DNA of 64,000 nucleotides from Megamerina dolium (lineage: Eukaryota > Arthropoda > Insecta > Diptera > Megamerinidae). Under the pieces are notes generated by a model that saw nothing but the letters and a program-made list of their open reading frames with translations, was not told the origin of the DNA and did no database searches. How positions within the stretch are numbered: the stretch's first letter is position 1; every line of letters starts with the position of its first letter. Where the stretch lies: the NCBI GenBank assembly GCA_963854835.1, contig OY978527.1, positions 34,148,540 through 34,212,539 of the forward strand. The letters run 5' to 3'. The translations under genes and the position numbers were made by a program. Below are positions 51,964 through 62,021 of the stretch, in pieces.

Positions 51964-53573
51964 GGTCTGGATAGCAATGTTTGGAGTAACATCGATTGAT
52001 TTTTCATCATTTCTTGCATCATTGTTTGCATTGAGTTCATGAATTGGTTCATATTCTGAATCAATGTTTGAAGCAAATGTTCAAGGGTACTTGGCTGTTG
52101 GGTGGGCAGTGAGTGTTTCTGCTCATTATTTACATTGCTTTGTTGGTGTGGGTTTTGTTTTAACACGCTAGCGTATGAATTGGTTTGATTCTTGTTTGGG
52201 ATTGCAGAGAAGAATTGTGTTGCATCAATATTTTGTCTCTTACTTGAGTTGGCTATCTGAGTTTGCTCAACTGGTTTTAGAGGTTGATTGCTAGCGGAGA
52301 AATTTAGCTTTAGGGTTGTATATACTGGGCAACCTCTATAATTTGCGGTGTGATTACCTCCACAATTGCTGCATTTTTTTATGCTAGCATCGCCTTTAGA
52401 TTTTGGGCATATGTTTGATTTATGGAGATCTCCACAAATCACACAAACAGCTGGCAGGGTACAATATGTCTTAGTATGTCCATATTCTTGGCAGTTGCTG
52501 CACTGAGGAGGTCCAGTTCTCTTATGGGGTTCTTCGATTGTGATTTTGCGATGCAATAAATATCGAATTTTATATATGGGGTGTACTTCACCTTTTTTTA
52601 GGGGTTTTGTTTCAGGCTGAAGCTCAATACGATATAACGGTTGAGGTATATTGCTCTTGTTGAGAATGTTGAACACTGTTTTGGCTTGAAACCCTTCTTC
52701 CTGAAGGGCAAGTTTGATTTCGTTAATATCAACGTTGGGTTCGACGCCTTTGAGTACAACGGTTAAGCCCTTACTACTTTTTAGCTGATATGTGTAGTAA
52801 TTCTTTTTTACAGCATCAAATTCCGCTATTACTTTGCGATAATGAGTTTCGCTGTAGATTTGCACTTTTGTTTCCTCAATTTGGCCTTTGCGAATAGGAA
52901 CAACATGGAAATTCTTTGGTCCTATAAGACTTGTAATTCTAGAAATCAACTTATCTGAGTTGCGTTCTCTCAAGAAAATGGGTGTGGGTTTGAAATTTTT
53001 CTTGGAGATAATATTTTCGTCACTTTCATCACCTGAAAGCAGAGCGTATCTATTTTCCGAACTAATAGGGACAGTGTTCTGTTTTTGAATTTTTGTTGAA
53101 TTCATTTGTTTTGAATTTTGCGGACTTCTCTTTCGCTTTACTACAGTAATGTAGCGATCAATACCAGTTTGAACAGCAACTGGTTCTTTATTAGTCATCG
53201 CACTAGTTGCTTTAACTACTGGGTCATGCACTTCAGTAGAAGTGCCGTTATTTGATTGCTTTGATGTTGTAGCTGTTGGTGTTACAGCAGGAGAAGCACA
53301 TTGTACACTCCACGGTATAGAGGGAGATAGTATATCACGATAGAACAAATTATTTTTTTTGTCTGTATTTATTGTTGTTGCAAAATTTGATGAATTTTTA
53401 ATATGTGCAGGCAAAAGATTTGCACTGTTACTTTCACTTGTGCAGTGTGTATCAACTGTTTTATTTGATAATGCACTTATCGGAGGGGTTTGCGCGGGTG
53501 ATTGCAAATTATTGTTTACACACACATTAACAGGCGATTGCCGTTGCCGGAGAGGAGAGCGTTGAACACTCAT
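51960..53573 (-). CDS. LINE ORF1: Gag-like nucleic-acid-binding protein
   Basis: 537 codons. A long Ser/Asn/Gln-rich, probably disordered N-terminus (1-190) precedes a PRE/Gag-like domain (about 195-345, TVVLKGVEPNVDINEIKLAL). Three zinc knuckles follow: 358-371 (CX2CX4HX4C), 377-389 (CX2CX3HX4C) and 401-415 (CX2CX3HX6C). The C-terminus has a Met/Gln-rich helix (QNMNQFMNSMQTMMQEMMKN) that could self-associate. Such proteins coat LINE RNA. The ATG at 53573 is the first in the element and lies ~100 bp from its 5' end. Confidence 0.92.
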   Translation of the reverse strand: MSVQRSPLRQRQSPVNVCVNNNLQSPAQTPPISALSNKTVDTHCTSESNSANLLPAHIKNSSNFATTINTDKKNNLFYRDILSPSIPWSVQCASPAVTPTATTSKQSNNGTSTEVHDPVVKATSAMTNKEPVAVQTGIDRYITVVKRKRSPQNSKQMNSTKIQKQNTVPISSENRYALLSGDESDENIISKKNFKPTPIFLRERNSDKLISRITSLIGPKNFHVVPIRKGQIEETKVQIYSETHYRKVIAEFDAVKKNYYTYQLKSSKGLTVVLKGVEPNVDINEIKLALQEEGFQAKTVFNILNKSNIPQPLYRIELQPETKPLKKGEVHPIYKIRYLLHRKITIEEPHKRTGPPQCSNCQEYGHTKTYCTLPAVCVICGDLHKSNICPKSKGDASIKKCSNCGGNHTANYRGCPVYTTLKLNFSASNQPLKPVEQTQIANSSKRQNIDATQFFSAIPNKNQTNSYASVLKQNPHQQSNVNNEQKHSLPTQQPSTLEHLLQTLIQNMNQFMNSMQTMMQEMMKNQSMLLQTLLSRP

Positions 53574-53675
53574 ATTATAATCAAAATGTTTGCAAATTAT
53601 ATTATTTTATTTGTTTTTTTTTTTTTTTTTCTAAAAATCGAAAGAAACACGTCCACTCTTATTGGTGACTTTCGC

Positions 53676-53686
53676 TAGAGCCATCT
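53676..53686. repeat. Target-site duplication of the LINE, right copy
   Basis: TAGAGCCATCT, identical to 49147-49157. It lies inside the mariner terminal region, so the LINE landed within the mariner end. Confidence 0.85.
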
Positions 53687-53739
53687 AACGAAAATTTTTT
53701 CGAACACCCAATATAACAGAATAAAATGGATTTTGTGCA

Positions 53740-54285
53740 TAATTAAAAACTATGGATGAGACTTAGATCTAATCTAATCTATTAGATGATCTTGAACTGA
53801 AACAAAAACGATAACAGAGAACTAAAGCCGGTTGTTCAGCTCCAAAACACGAGATATCAGAACGAGCAGCAAAAAAGCTTAAGTCATCACTTGTTTTGGA
53901 ATGGAAAAGGAATTTTGTTGATTGATTATCTTGAAAATGGTAAACCGGTTAATAATAAATATAATTGTAAGCTGACCAAAGCTGACTGAAAAAGTTTGAA
54001 AGTTCTGGTTTACAGACGAAAAACCTAATTTTTCAACAAGATGATGGCTAAATTGAATGAATTGAATGCTTGAACTTCCACTGCTTTCACCAGATTTGTT
54101 ACCGCTTTTGCAATTTAAAATAATTCCTTCGTGTTAAGCGTTTGTCGTTGAATGAAGAAGCTATTGCAGCTGTGGAACAGTATTTTGCAGAGCTTCCGGA
54201 AAATTATTACAGAGATGTTATAAAATTATTGGAGAATTATTGCAATAAGTGTACTGAAATTGAAAAAGATTATATCAAATAAAAG
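53740..54285 (+). pseudogene. mariner transposase relic
   Basis: + strand, broken frames: ARDIRTSSKKA, VDYLENGKPVNNKYN-like sequence (53.93-53.97 kb), then RLSLNEEAIAAVEQYFAELP and ENYYRDVIKLLENYCNKC to a stop near 54282. This is a mariner C-terminus; the catalytic blocks are mostly lost. Separate from the mariner that hosts the LINE. Confidence 0.65.
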
Positions 54286-55560
54286 CTCTTATTTCATTTA
54301 ATAATTCACATTCTTTAATTTTTGCATTCAATAATTTTCAATCAAGCTGTAATTTTAAAATATTAACTTTAAAATTATTATTAAATCTACCTATATTAGG
54401 TATAAGAATTATGCCTAGTAAATTATGAATGACCAAAACCGTCTGGGCATTATTTCTTGTAATTATAATATATTAAAATTGTGATGCATGGATGGCAGGA
54501 GCTACTTGTATACATACCACATATCTCTAGCCAAGGTAACCTATACTTTCTGTCAGCCTGTATCATATTCTAGAGACACATATGTAAATCTAATTGGTTA
54601 CAGAAATTATAGTTATTTTCATAATAACATACACAGAAAATGCACAATCATCGCTGTTACTCACAGTAAATAAGTAAATAAAATGAATCTAGGAGTAAAA
54701 TCAGCATCCTTGTGTTACTACATTTAATTTAATATTTAGTTTAAAGCATTTCATTCGATTTTCGTTGATGATTTCTGTTTCCATCCTATTCACTATAAGT
54801 GAATATGTAAATTAATTATAATAAAACATAAAAACATGTTCACTCATATTGAATTCTTTGTAAAGTATATAAATATTTCGTTAAAGTGTTGTTAATAACT
54901 GTATTGAGCCAGTTGCGTTGATTCGATGTCTTCAATTAAGTAGTGTTAAATTTTATTTTATTGATTTTTTTTTGGTTTTCTTCTTGCTTTTTTGCTTTCA
55001 ATTCGATTCAATTTATTATTATTGTTATTATTATTATTATTATCATCGTTATTACAATATTATCATTTATTGTACATACCTGTACTTGATCGTATTCATA
55101 CATAACTACAATATGTGCCAGTTGTATGAGTAAGTATATTATGGAGTCTTAATTATTTTTTAAGATAATTTTTTTTTTTTGCATTTGACACATAAAGCAA
55201 TCTGGCTACTTAATTTTTCCTACGTTGAAATTTTGTGAAAATCTTTGCATTGCATTTATTTTAAATACGTTGATTTTGTTTGTATATTAACCACATCACA
55301 TTAATATAGAAGAATATAGCAATTTAAATGGTATAGAAAAATTAATCTTTATTACTAGCGGATATAGATATGTCGAACTTTGAGTTGATACTGCCACTGA
55401 TACTGATATTCTTATCTTATGCTTTTCATTAAAAATTGTTGTAAATGGTTTGGGTCGATATTAATTCTACAGCAAGCAAATAGTTTATGTACGACAAGCC
55501 AGTGAGTGGTTAGTGAATACACGAAAAAAGCTGTGTAAAGGAAGAACGTGTCAACAGAAA
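54286..55560. other. Region upstream of the Ly6 gene
   Basis: AT-rich, with an (ATT)n tract at about 55012-55045. No TATA box is obvious near the Ly6 gene start; a CCAGTGAGTG near 55499 is the only Inr-like sequence I see. No other gene. Confidence 0.4.
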
Positions 55561-58500
55561 ATGAATACAACAAAAATTTTAATCATTTTGGCTTTTCTCG
55601 GCTTTTGCTGTGTTACATTTAGTATGTTCACAATTGTTTGCTTTTAGTGTAATTTTATTTCAAAGAAATTGTGAAATTGTAATTTTCATTTTCATTATTT
55701 ATTTTCAAGTTTTTCTACTAATTAAAATGCATATTAAAGTACAAAATGATCCAAATATTCTATTGGCCAATTTAATTGTTACATAAAATCGATTGGAATC
55801 GATTGGAAACAGATCTCAAGAAAAACTAAATTATTAATTACGAATTAAAAGCATAATATTATTGTGAAATAAAATTGTTATACGGATATACGAAGGTATA
55901 TTTATTATAACCGATAATATCAATAACAATTTTATACGAAATAAAAGTGAAATTATACGATGAATATGAATCATCATAATATGTATGTATATTAATATAA
56001 ATTTTAGATTGGCAGAAACATATCGGTCAATTTAGATTAGAAGCCAGTAAATATTTTGACTAAAAGGAACAAGTGCAAAAAAAAAAATTTTTTGTTCATA
56101 TAGAGGTTATTTTTGTGAATATAACTTAAAAATGGTTAAAGTGTTTAAATTTCAACTGAACATTACCCAAAAATTCGCAATTTTTTTTTACAATATGGGT
56201 ATCAAATGAAAACTATTAATAGCTTTCCACTCATAAATAACATCTTATATAAATTATTACATATTTAAAAGTTATAAAGAAACATAAAAATGAAAAAACA
56301 AATTTCTTTTCCAAAAAGTGCCTTATTAACTTTTAAAAAATTCAGAACCGAATTAAAAGTCATAAAATTTCCTTTCCAATGGTATATAATGTATATTTTT
56401 AAATGATTTTTCAATATTTTTAATGATTTTTCAAAAATTCATACTAAACTAATTTTATTCACTATGATCACTATGTAGTAAATGCTTCTAGAACTAACTT
56501 TGACCTTTGGCCGGGCACTAAAGGAATAACCCTTATGAACATTAACACTATTTTACTCTTAAAGTCATTTTAAGTAGCCCTTATATGGCCCAATTCGGCT
56601 TCGCAACCATCTGTATTTTATCAGAACCGACCAAGTGTAACATACTTCGATTTCCGTCGTTCTTTGCTTGCTGGCGTCAGTTCCATATGTAGGACAGATA
56701 TGATGAGCGACTTCCAGTGTGTGGTTTTCATTCTTCGAAAGAGGGCTCGACTTTTAAATTGCTTATTGCTTGTAGCAGTAATCGAATGCTGCTAAGCCTA
56801 ACTTGGTGGTATACATCCAATTGGGAAATGCTTTCTGATAATAGTAGTATGTTTACCTCGTACCTTTACCTTGTTTTTGTTAAGCACCAGTAGTTCGTTC
56901 GCTCCACATGGCTTTAATATGGGCGAGATATGTTAACCAACGGCTAACTGGTGTTTGTTCTGTCAGCTGCGTTTGAAGCTAGAATTACTCTGTCCTTTGC
57001 TGTTCATACCATATAAGGTAGAGTTCGATATCTGTCGATATCGTTGTTTACCACACCCATTTTCATCATGTGATAATTAAGTTTACAATGACCTGTTAGT
57101 ATTTCAGTGTACAGTTTGATGTCTTTTCTGCTGAGGTTCAAGATAGTATCTACCTTAATATGTTCAGGGTCAATGAATCTTTTCAACTGCCGCATGCCTG
57201 TTTGGGCTCTCTAGTAATCGGTTAGACTACTTTTTTCCTTTTCACATATTAAGATTTTCACGAAACTACTGTTTACCCCGCAGAAGTGTTCTGGGCCTAT
57301 GAGAGGAGTGTCTACGCCCTTTTCGGCCCGTAAATCTGCCATTTCATTTCCTGCATGCCCCTCGTGTCCCGGTACCCATATTAGAGTCACAGAGATCTTC
57401 TTTGCTAGGGTATTGAGGAGTTCAAAGCATTCCCAAACAAACTTAGATTGGAACGAGAAATTCATTAGTGATTTTAGAGCTGCCTGACTGTCCGATAGAA
57501 TGCATATGTTGGTTCCTCGAGTGCGCCTACGTAGGCATTCTCTGCAGATAGCTCTAAGGCGTGGACCCCCGCCTGCAAAATGGAAGCTATTTTTCCCATT
57601 GCAATTGCGTTCCGGAAATTTGGCCCTACAATTCACGCTCCAGCACTGCCATCTTCCATTTTCGGATCCCATATTAGATGGATAATGAGATATTTGGACA
57701 TTTTGTTAAGAGAAGTACGCCACGTTGTTTCTTACTTTATCACCAGTACGTCGGACTACAAAATTCTGGAGTGGTGCTGCAACGTAACTGATTTGGGAAT
57801 ACCGAGGGATTCGTAGCATAATCTTTGCTCCGTCTGTTCAGTTTGAATTGATCAATAAAGTCTAGATTTCTGCCATTTTGTCCGAACAAAGTTTAGGTGA
57901 ACCACAGTCTGATAACTGTTTTTAGACCAGGTGGCAAGTTTTGGTGGCAATAATACAATAATTTTAAGCCGCGGGGGTTTGCTGAAGAAGGAGGGAATTG
58001 AAGGTATCTGAATGGAGACAACAGAAGTAATGGGTTTTTGGCCAGTATACATAGGCAACGTCTTTTATGTTTGTATGTTTGTATGATTTATATTTAAGAT
58101 CATCCCCGAATCTGATAACAAATTCCGTCGAGCAGAATATTAGTATAGGAGAAGTTATGGTCTATCTTGGTAGTGACTTTACCTGGATAGGTCAGAAATA
58201 CCGATCGAAGTAACCTGGAGTCTAGTAGACTCTGTTCGAATGCGGCCCATAATTCCCATGGCTGCAAAACTAATCCACAAGTCATGAAAATGCAGTTTTT
58301 AACAACACTCAGACCTAAATCTGCAAAGTTTCGTTTCGCAGGCGTAATCATTGTAGTAGTATAATCTCTAGCATTCCATCAGCTACCACCTTCATTTTAT
58401 TAGTATAAAAAATATAATTCACAATAATCGAATATGAAATATTTAAGTAACTATTTTGTAACTATGCATTTTGTTCTTTTAGCTCAATCGATAAAATGTT

Positions 58501-58959
58501 ATACATGTACGAGTGTTAATGACTGTAAGAGACCCAAAAGTTACGAATGCACTCAACAATTGGCTAATAAATCACGAGAATATTTGGATATTCACCATAA
58601 GGATGTGCCCATGAATACGACAAGTCCAAGTTACAAATGCTTCTTAGAGAATCTAAAAATCTGTAAGTTTACATGCATTGAGTCTATAATTATTAACAGA
58701 GCGAATATATTTAATGTGATTCTTTTGATTTAAATTTCTTACAGCAACCGGGGAATATCATTACAAGGGTTGCAGCTACAGCAATATAAATGTTTGTGAT
58801 TTACGGCTTCGTGACTATATTGCACAAGGTCAGTCTAAACGTAATTGCTATGAGTGTAACAACAGGGATGGTTGTAATCCCGCCGATCGTGCCGCTATTA
58901 ATTCGATGATGACACTATTGGTCGCATGCATTGTGGTGTTAAGTGGAAGATATATGTAG
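55561..58959 (+). CDS. Ly6/three-finger GPI-anchored protein gene (3 exons)
   Basis: Spliced CDS 55561-55621, 58483-58662 and 58745-58959 (456 nt, 151 codons). Exon 1 encodes a signal peptide (MNTTKILIILAFLGFCCVTF) and ends in front of GTATGT. Exon 2 follows ttgttcttttag and starts QSIKCYTC. Intron 2 (82 bp) has GTAAGT and ttacag. The phases join without a stop. The mature part has ten Cys, opens with KCYTC and closes YECNNRDGCN, the CxxC...CN hallmark of the Ly6/uPAR fold. A hydrophobic tail (MMTLLVACIVVLSG) after it fits a GPI anchor signal. Insect members act in septate-junction assembly or channel regulation; the role of this one is unknown. Intron 1 (2861 bp) contains LINE debris. I cannot tell from memory whether Drosophila has an orthologue between y and ac. 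Confidence 0.85.
55622..56639. other. First part of Ly6 intron 1
   Basis: AT-rich intronic sequence with GTATGT donor at its start. Nothing else recognised. Confidence 0.5.
56640..56830 (-). pseudogene. RTE-like LINE fragment in Ly6 intron 1
   Basis: The minus strand reads SNKQFKSRALFRRMKTTHWKSLIISVLHMELT, shown here as adjoining parts RALFRRMKTTH and WKSLIISVL, equal to the RALSRRTKTTLYKSLIMPVL block of the RTE-like family. Very short and decayed. Confidence 0.5.
56990..57680 (-). pseudogene. LINE RNase H relic in Ly6 intron 1
   Basis: Minus strand: ICILSDSQAALKSLMNF (the DSQAAL block with a catalytic Asp), VTLIWVPGHEGHAGNEMAD (the final HxGxxGNExAD block), AEKGVDTPLIGPEHFCGV, and further on LYTEILTGHCKLNYHMMKMG, the conserved segment after RNase H in I/LOA/R1-like LINEs. 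The first ~40 residues and the following zinc-knuckle-like tail are damaged. Different from the 13.3-kb family by sequence. Confidence 0.75.
57681..58482. other. Last part of Ly6 intron 1
   Basis: Two minus-strand frames (57852-58058, 58100-58351) have even composition like old coding DNA and may extend the LINE relic, but I recognise no motif. Ends in the acceptor ttgttcttttag. Confidence 0.45.
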
Positions 58960-59022
58960 TATAATTACTGAGTACTTTGTGCTTACGATTTGGATGTCTA
59001 CGATTTAATTGAAATTATTAGT

Positions 59023-59028
59023 AATAAA
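59023..59028 (+). terminator. Polyadenylation signal of the Ly6 gene
   Basis: AATAAA, 63 bp after the stop codon, the first one downstream on this strand. Confidence 0.6.
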
Positions 59029-59294
59029 AGGGAAAATCCATAAACATTTCAAATGTTTCTTTTTTTTTTGCTTTTAACTTGATACAGCTGCATAATAAGT
59101 ATTGGAGTTGTAAGAACATTAGATTTTAAATGCAAGTTTACACCACATTACTTCTAAGTAGACTCTTGTCTACAGTATATATATTTATTACCTTACATAC
59201 ATATCGTATACTAGTATCAGGGACGTATTCAGGCTTCTCTTCATGGTTTAACATAAGATGAAAAAGTACTTTTTGTTTGGAAATAGTATCATTA

Positions 59295-59560
59295 GGAGAG
59301 AGGAGAAAGGCCCATTGAGATACCACCGAGCTGCTCTACCAATACTGTTGTGCGTGTTAAATTGTGACAGCATTAGAAGGGACCTACTTATATTAGCCGA
59401 TTCCGAACGGCAGAACCCTTGTGACATCATATTAACTTAGTTTCATCACAGAACTTTTTTAAGAAGCATTTTTGGGAAATTGTTACTTCAGCCGGGGATT
59501 GAACCCACGACCTACAGATCAGAAGGCCAACGCACTACCCACTGAGCTACGGTATCCACT
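59295..59560 (-). mobile_element. tRNA-derived SINE, copy B
   Basis: Best preserved head: box A TAGCTCAGTGG (complement of 59539-59549) and box B GGTTCAATCC (complement of 59506-59515), between them a TTCTGATCTGTAGGTC anticodon-arm-like part. The body ATTAGAAGGGACCTACTTAT and CGAACGGCAGAACCCTTGTG is shared with copy A. Confidence 0.8.
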
Positions 59561-59930
59561 AAAAGTGTTCACATAATATTATAAATATTTTTTAAATTTG
59601 ATCTTTGATTTGGGTGGCCCCCAACGACCCTAATTCACCCTGTCTACACCACTGACTCGTATACACAAACGCATAATTCCAATTAGCATATGGTTGTGGT
59701 ATAATGCATTGAGTGTAGCGCGCTTGTGCTGCCTCTAATTATCACCTTTTATAATTATAGTTAGCGCAACATTATATATTATCTATGTTTATCACGTGTA
59801 ATGATGATACACTTTTGAGAGGAGCTGACGATTTTGAATCACAGGTCTTGCATTAATTGAATCTAACATATTTTAATCTTTGGTTTTATGTATAAGAAAG
59901 AGTGAACAAATGTAAAATTATAATTATGAT

Positions 59931-60100
59931 CAGTGGCGTAGCCAGAGGAGGAGATCAGGGGCATTGATTACCCCTTGGCCGATGGACTTGTTAAAAATGA
60001 AAAATAATATATAGATATTTAAAAATCATTCATTAAAATTTTGCTTATACATTTTTTTTCCATCTAATCCCCCCTTGCCAAAATCCTGACTACGCCACTG
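59931..60100. mobile_element. hAT-type MITE (170 bp)
   Basis: Ends CAGTGGCGTAGCCAG and, complementary, CTGACTACGCCACTG. It is flanked by an exact 8-bp duplication ATTATGAT (59923-59930 and 60101-60108). An 8-bp target duplication and CAGTGGCG-type ends are diagnostic of the hAT superfamily. No coding capacity. Confidence 0.92.
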
Positions 60101-60194
60101 ATTATGATACACAATTTATGAAATGCATTTAATGTTGTTGTTGTTGTTAGAAAATAAATGTGGATAATAATCGTAATTTATAAGGAGAGAGGTG

Positions 60195-61136
60195 GGCAAA
60201 AGAAAAGCGCCATTGAATTACGCATTGCAGGAAATTAACTTCAAAATTCAAGGTCAGCATATGCTTGTTGGAAAGGGAGATTTGTCTAGACTAATGTGCC
60301 GAAAGTCTTCTTGCCGTGACAGAAATGGGAGTCTGGTCACAGATGTCCAGAGTGTACTAGTCTATGGTGGGAACACTTTTCCACGTTACTGAATGGCGAT
60401 GCTACGAACAATTCCGCCAGTGGAGGAGATTGCCCAATAACCCCAATTACAGATGATGGTGTTGATGTTCCATCACCCACCCGGAGACGAAGTATGTAGT
60501 GTCAACAAACAAAGAGTCCCGACGTCTTGGACAGCACGTCACTGTTGACAACTACGCTTTTGAAGTAGTAACGGACTTTGTCTTTCTTGGAACCAGCATT
60601 AATAGCAGTAATGACGTCAGCCTGGAGATATTGCGAAGGATCACTCATGCAAACAGGTGCTACTTTGGGCTAATTAAGTAATTGGGAAGTCGAGCACTCT
60701 CTCGAAGAACGAAAACTACACTCTACAAGTCTCTCATCATGCCTGTCCTAACATATGGCGCTGAAGCCTGGACAATTTCCACCTCAGATGAGCGAATGCT
60801 TGGAGTTTTCAAGAGAAAAAATAGGTCCAAAAGATCTTTGGACCTATTTGTGTTGGTGGCGAGTACCGAATAAGGTACAACCATGAGCTGTACGAGCTGT
60901 GTGCCGATACTGACATAGTAAAGCGCATCAAAATCCAGCGGCTGCGCTGGCTAGTTCATGTCGAGCGAATACAGGAACACGCTCCAGCTAAGAAGGTGTT
61001 ATATTCGAAACCCGCTCGAGGACGACGCAGAAGAGGAAGACCTAACATCCGGTGGAAAGACCAAGTACTGGAGAACCTGACGGCGCTTGGAATTTCTAAC
61101 TTGTGCCAGCTAGCGGAGAACAAGTAAGTAAGTAAG
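60195..61136 (+). pseudogene. RTE-like LINE copy with RT core deleted
   Basis: Begins in the segment before the RT (SCRDRNGSLVTDVQSVL, LLNGDATNNSASGGD-like, DDGVDVPSPT at 60.46 kb), then jumps to NKESRRLGQHVTVDNYAFEV, NSSNDVSLEILRRITHANRC, TTLYKSLIMPVLTYGAEAWT, MLGVFKRK and, after frameshifts, DTDIVKRIKIQRLRW and LRWKDQ-type sequence. It ends in a TAAGTAAG tail (61124-61136). The whole RT catalytic region is missing. Lies 1.1 kb upstream of achaete. Confidence 0.8.
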
Positions 61137-61667
61137 AAATTTTTGTCTTTGATCTTTATGTCATCGTTTTTTTAATTCGAGTTTAAATGTAGTCCGGTTT
61201 GAAGAGTTAAAAGCTCGTGGTTATTATACTTCTTTTTTTAGTTTTTTTTTACCAATATTTGTATAATTTTTGGTCTGAAGGACAAATCCATAAGATTTGT
61301 AATATTATAATTAAAAAATCTGTTTGCTTAAGATTATATAAAAGCTTATGATCCGTTTAGAAACTCCAAAATATAACACACATTAATCCAGAGGACTTTC
61401 CCTGTTCAACAAGCATACTCTGATCTTCATGAAAATGTTTTGCGTAGTAGTTGTAATATAAATAAATCCGCCTCGATATGATCCCATTTCGAACGAATAA
61501 AAATATAGGTAATGGAAAGATTTTTCTCTCATGATACTTTAAAATTATATATATATACACTTGATATTTATCACTTGTGTATTGTCTATGGTTTGTGTGT
61601 TTCCTGAAGTTTACTAAAAAAAAATTTTAAAAGAAAAAAGATATCCTCAAACCGGATTCAATACCAG
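61137..61667. other. Distal upstream region of achaete
   Basis: AT-rich non-coding DNA without recognised elements. Confidence 0.5.
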
Positions 61668-61675
61668 CACGCGAC
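61668..61675 (+). promoter_or_regulatory. Hairy-type binding site upstream of achaete
   Basis: GCACGCGAC (61667-61675) holds the class C core CACGCG. Drosophila ac has one such site (GGCACGCGACA, as I recall it) in its proximal promoter, through which Hairy represses ac in leg and wing. The nine-base core is the same here, about 380 bp before the putative start of transcription. Confidence 0.7.
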
Positions 61676-61744
61676 TAGCAAATAAACATACTCAAGAAAG
61701 AAGCTAGCATAATTGCTCGTTGCTTGGCAGTCACTTACTCGCCA

Positions 61745-61746
61745 AG

Positions 61747-61788
<42 letters not shown>
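61745..61788. repeat. (AG)n tract in the achaete promoter
   Basis: AGAGAG, a short break, then 34 bp of pure AG repeat (61755-61788); a second run lies at 61891-61905. GAGA-factor and CLAMP proteins bind such DNA in flies; whether they do here is not known. Confidence 0.85.
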
Positions 61789-61790
<2 letters not shown>

Positions 61791-62015
61791 GGATCCATTA
61801 ACTGTTCACAAAGGGGAAATTGTGTTTTTTTTTTAATATTCAAGTCACTACTGTACTCATGTTGAGAGAAAATGGGAAGAGAATACAAAAAGAGAGAGAG
61901 AGAGATTTATCAATTCGCATGATGCTTAAGTGATTTTAAAAATGTAGAATACCTACACAATGAGATCGGCTGCACACCTCAGTGTATACTCCTCCATAAG
62001 GGATGCTCACGATCC

Positions 62016-62021
62016 TATAAG
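62016..62021 (+). promoter_or_regulatory. TATA-like box of achaete
   Basis: TATAAG, 34 bp before the A of a CTCAACA initiator-like sequence near 62050. It would give a 5' UTR of about 225 bp. Spacing is slightly longer than ideal, so tentative. Confidence 0.45.

Larger units (their letters stand above)
49158..53675 (-). mobile_element. Full-length Jockey-clade LINE (4518 bp)
   Basis: A minus-strand non-LTR retrotransposon with two uninterrupted ORFs, an AATAAA-containing 3' end (near 49190), a ~20-nt A tail (T-run at 49157-49176) and an 11-bp target duplication. The 5' UTR is about 100 bp and carries GGACGTG (complement of 53648-53654), a perfect match to the downstream promoter element used by internal promoters of jockey/I/Doc elements. 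It sits at +22 from the mapped end, a few bases early, so the copy may lack a few 5' nucleotides. Both ORFs are open: this copy may be recent and possibly active. Confidence 0.92.
47830..53711 (-). mobile_element. mauritiana-type mariner, interrupted by two other retroelements
   Basis: The right end TTGGGTGTTCGAAAAAAT (complement ending at 53711, next to TA) lies beyond the LINE. Left of the LINE the minus strand continues ILLFYHIIEKGQNASKD, ICEAYGDDAV, FDRFRYDNFDVKDACRSGR and GIHHQTVISHLKKVAYKR, VWVPHELTV (48.7 kb). After the RTE insert (48405-48655) come LLLKRNEIEPFLKRMIAG with a damaged GDEKW block, YSLDLALSDYHLF (the third acidic residue) and KTHLDQFFAHKTQKFY. The third acidic block is near 48.08 kb. 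The left terminus is unclear. Inactive. Confidence 0.75.

Noticed and set aside
57852..58351. Two minus-strand frames as a gene nested in the Ly6 intron
   Set aside because: No recognisable domain; they sit beside LINE debris and are more likely part of it.
58434..58482. ATG at 58434 as the Ly6 gene start
   Set aside because: It lies in intron sequence before a strong acceptor; a better signal-peptide exon with a GTATGT donor in matching phase exists at 55561.
61658..61888. 76-codon minus-strand frame upstream of achaete
   Set aside because: Made mostly of Ser-Leu repeats translated from the (AG)n tract.
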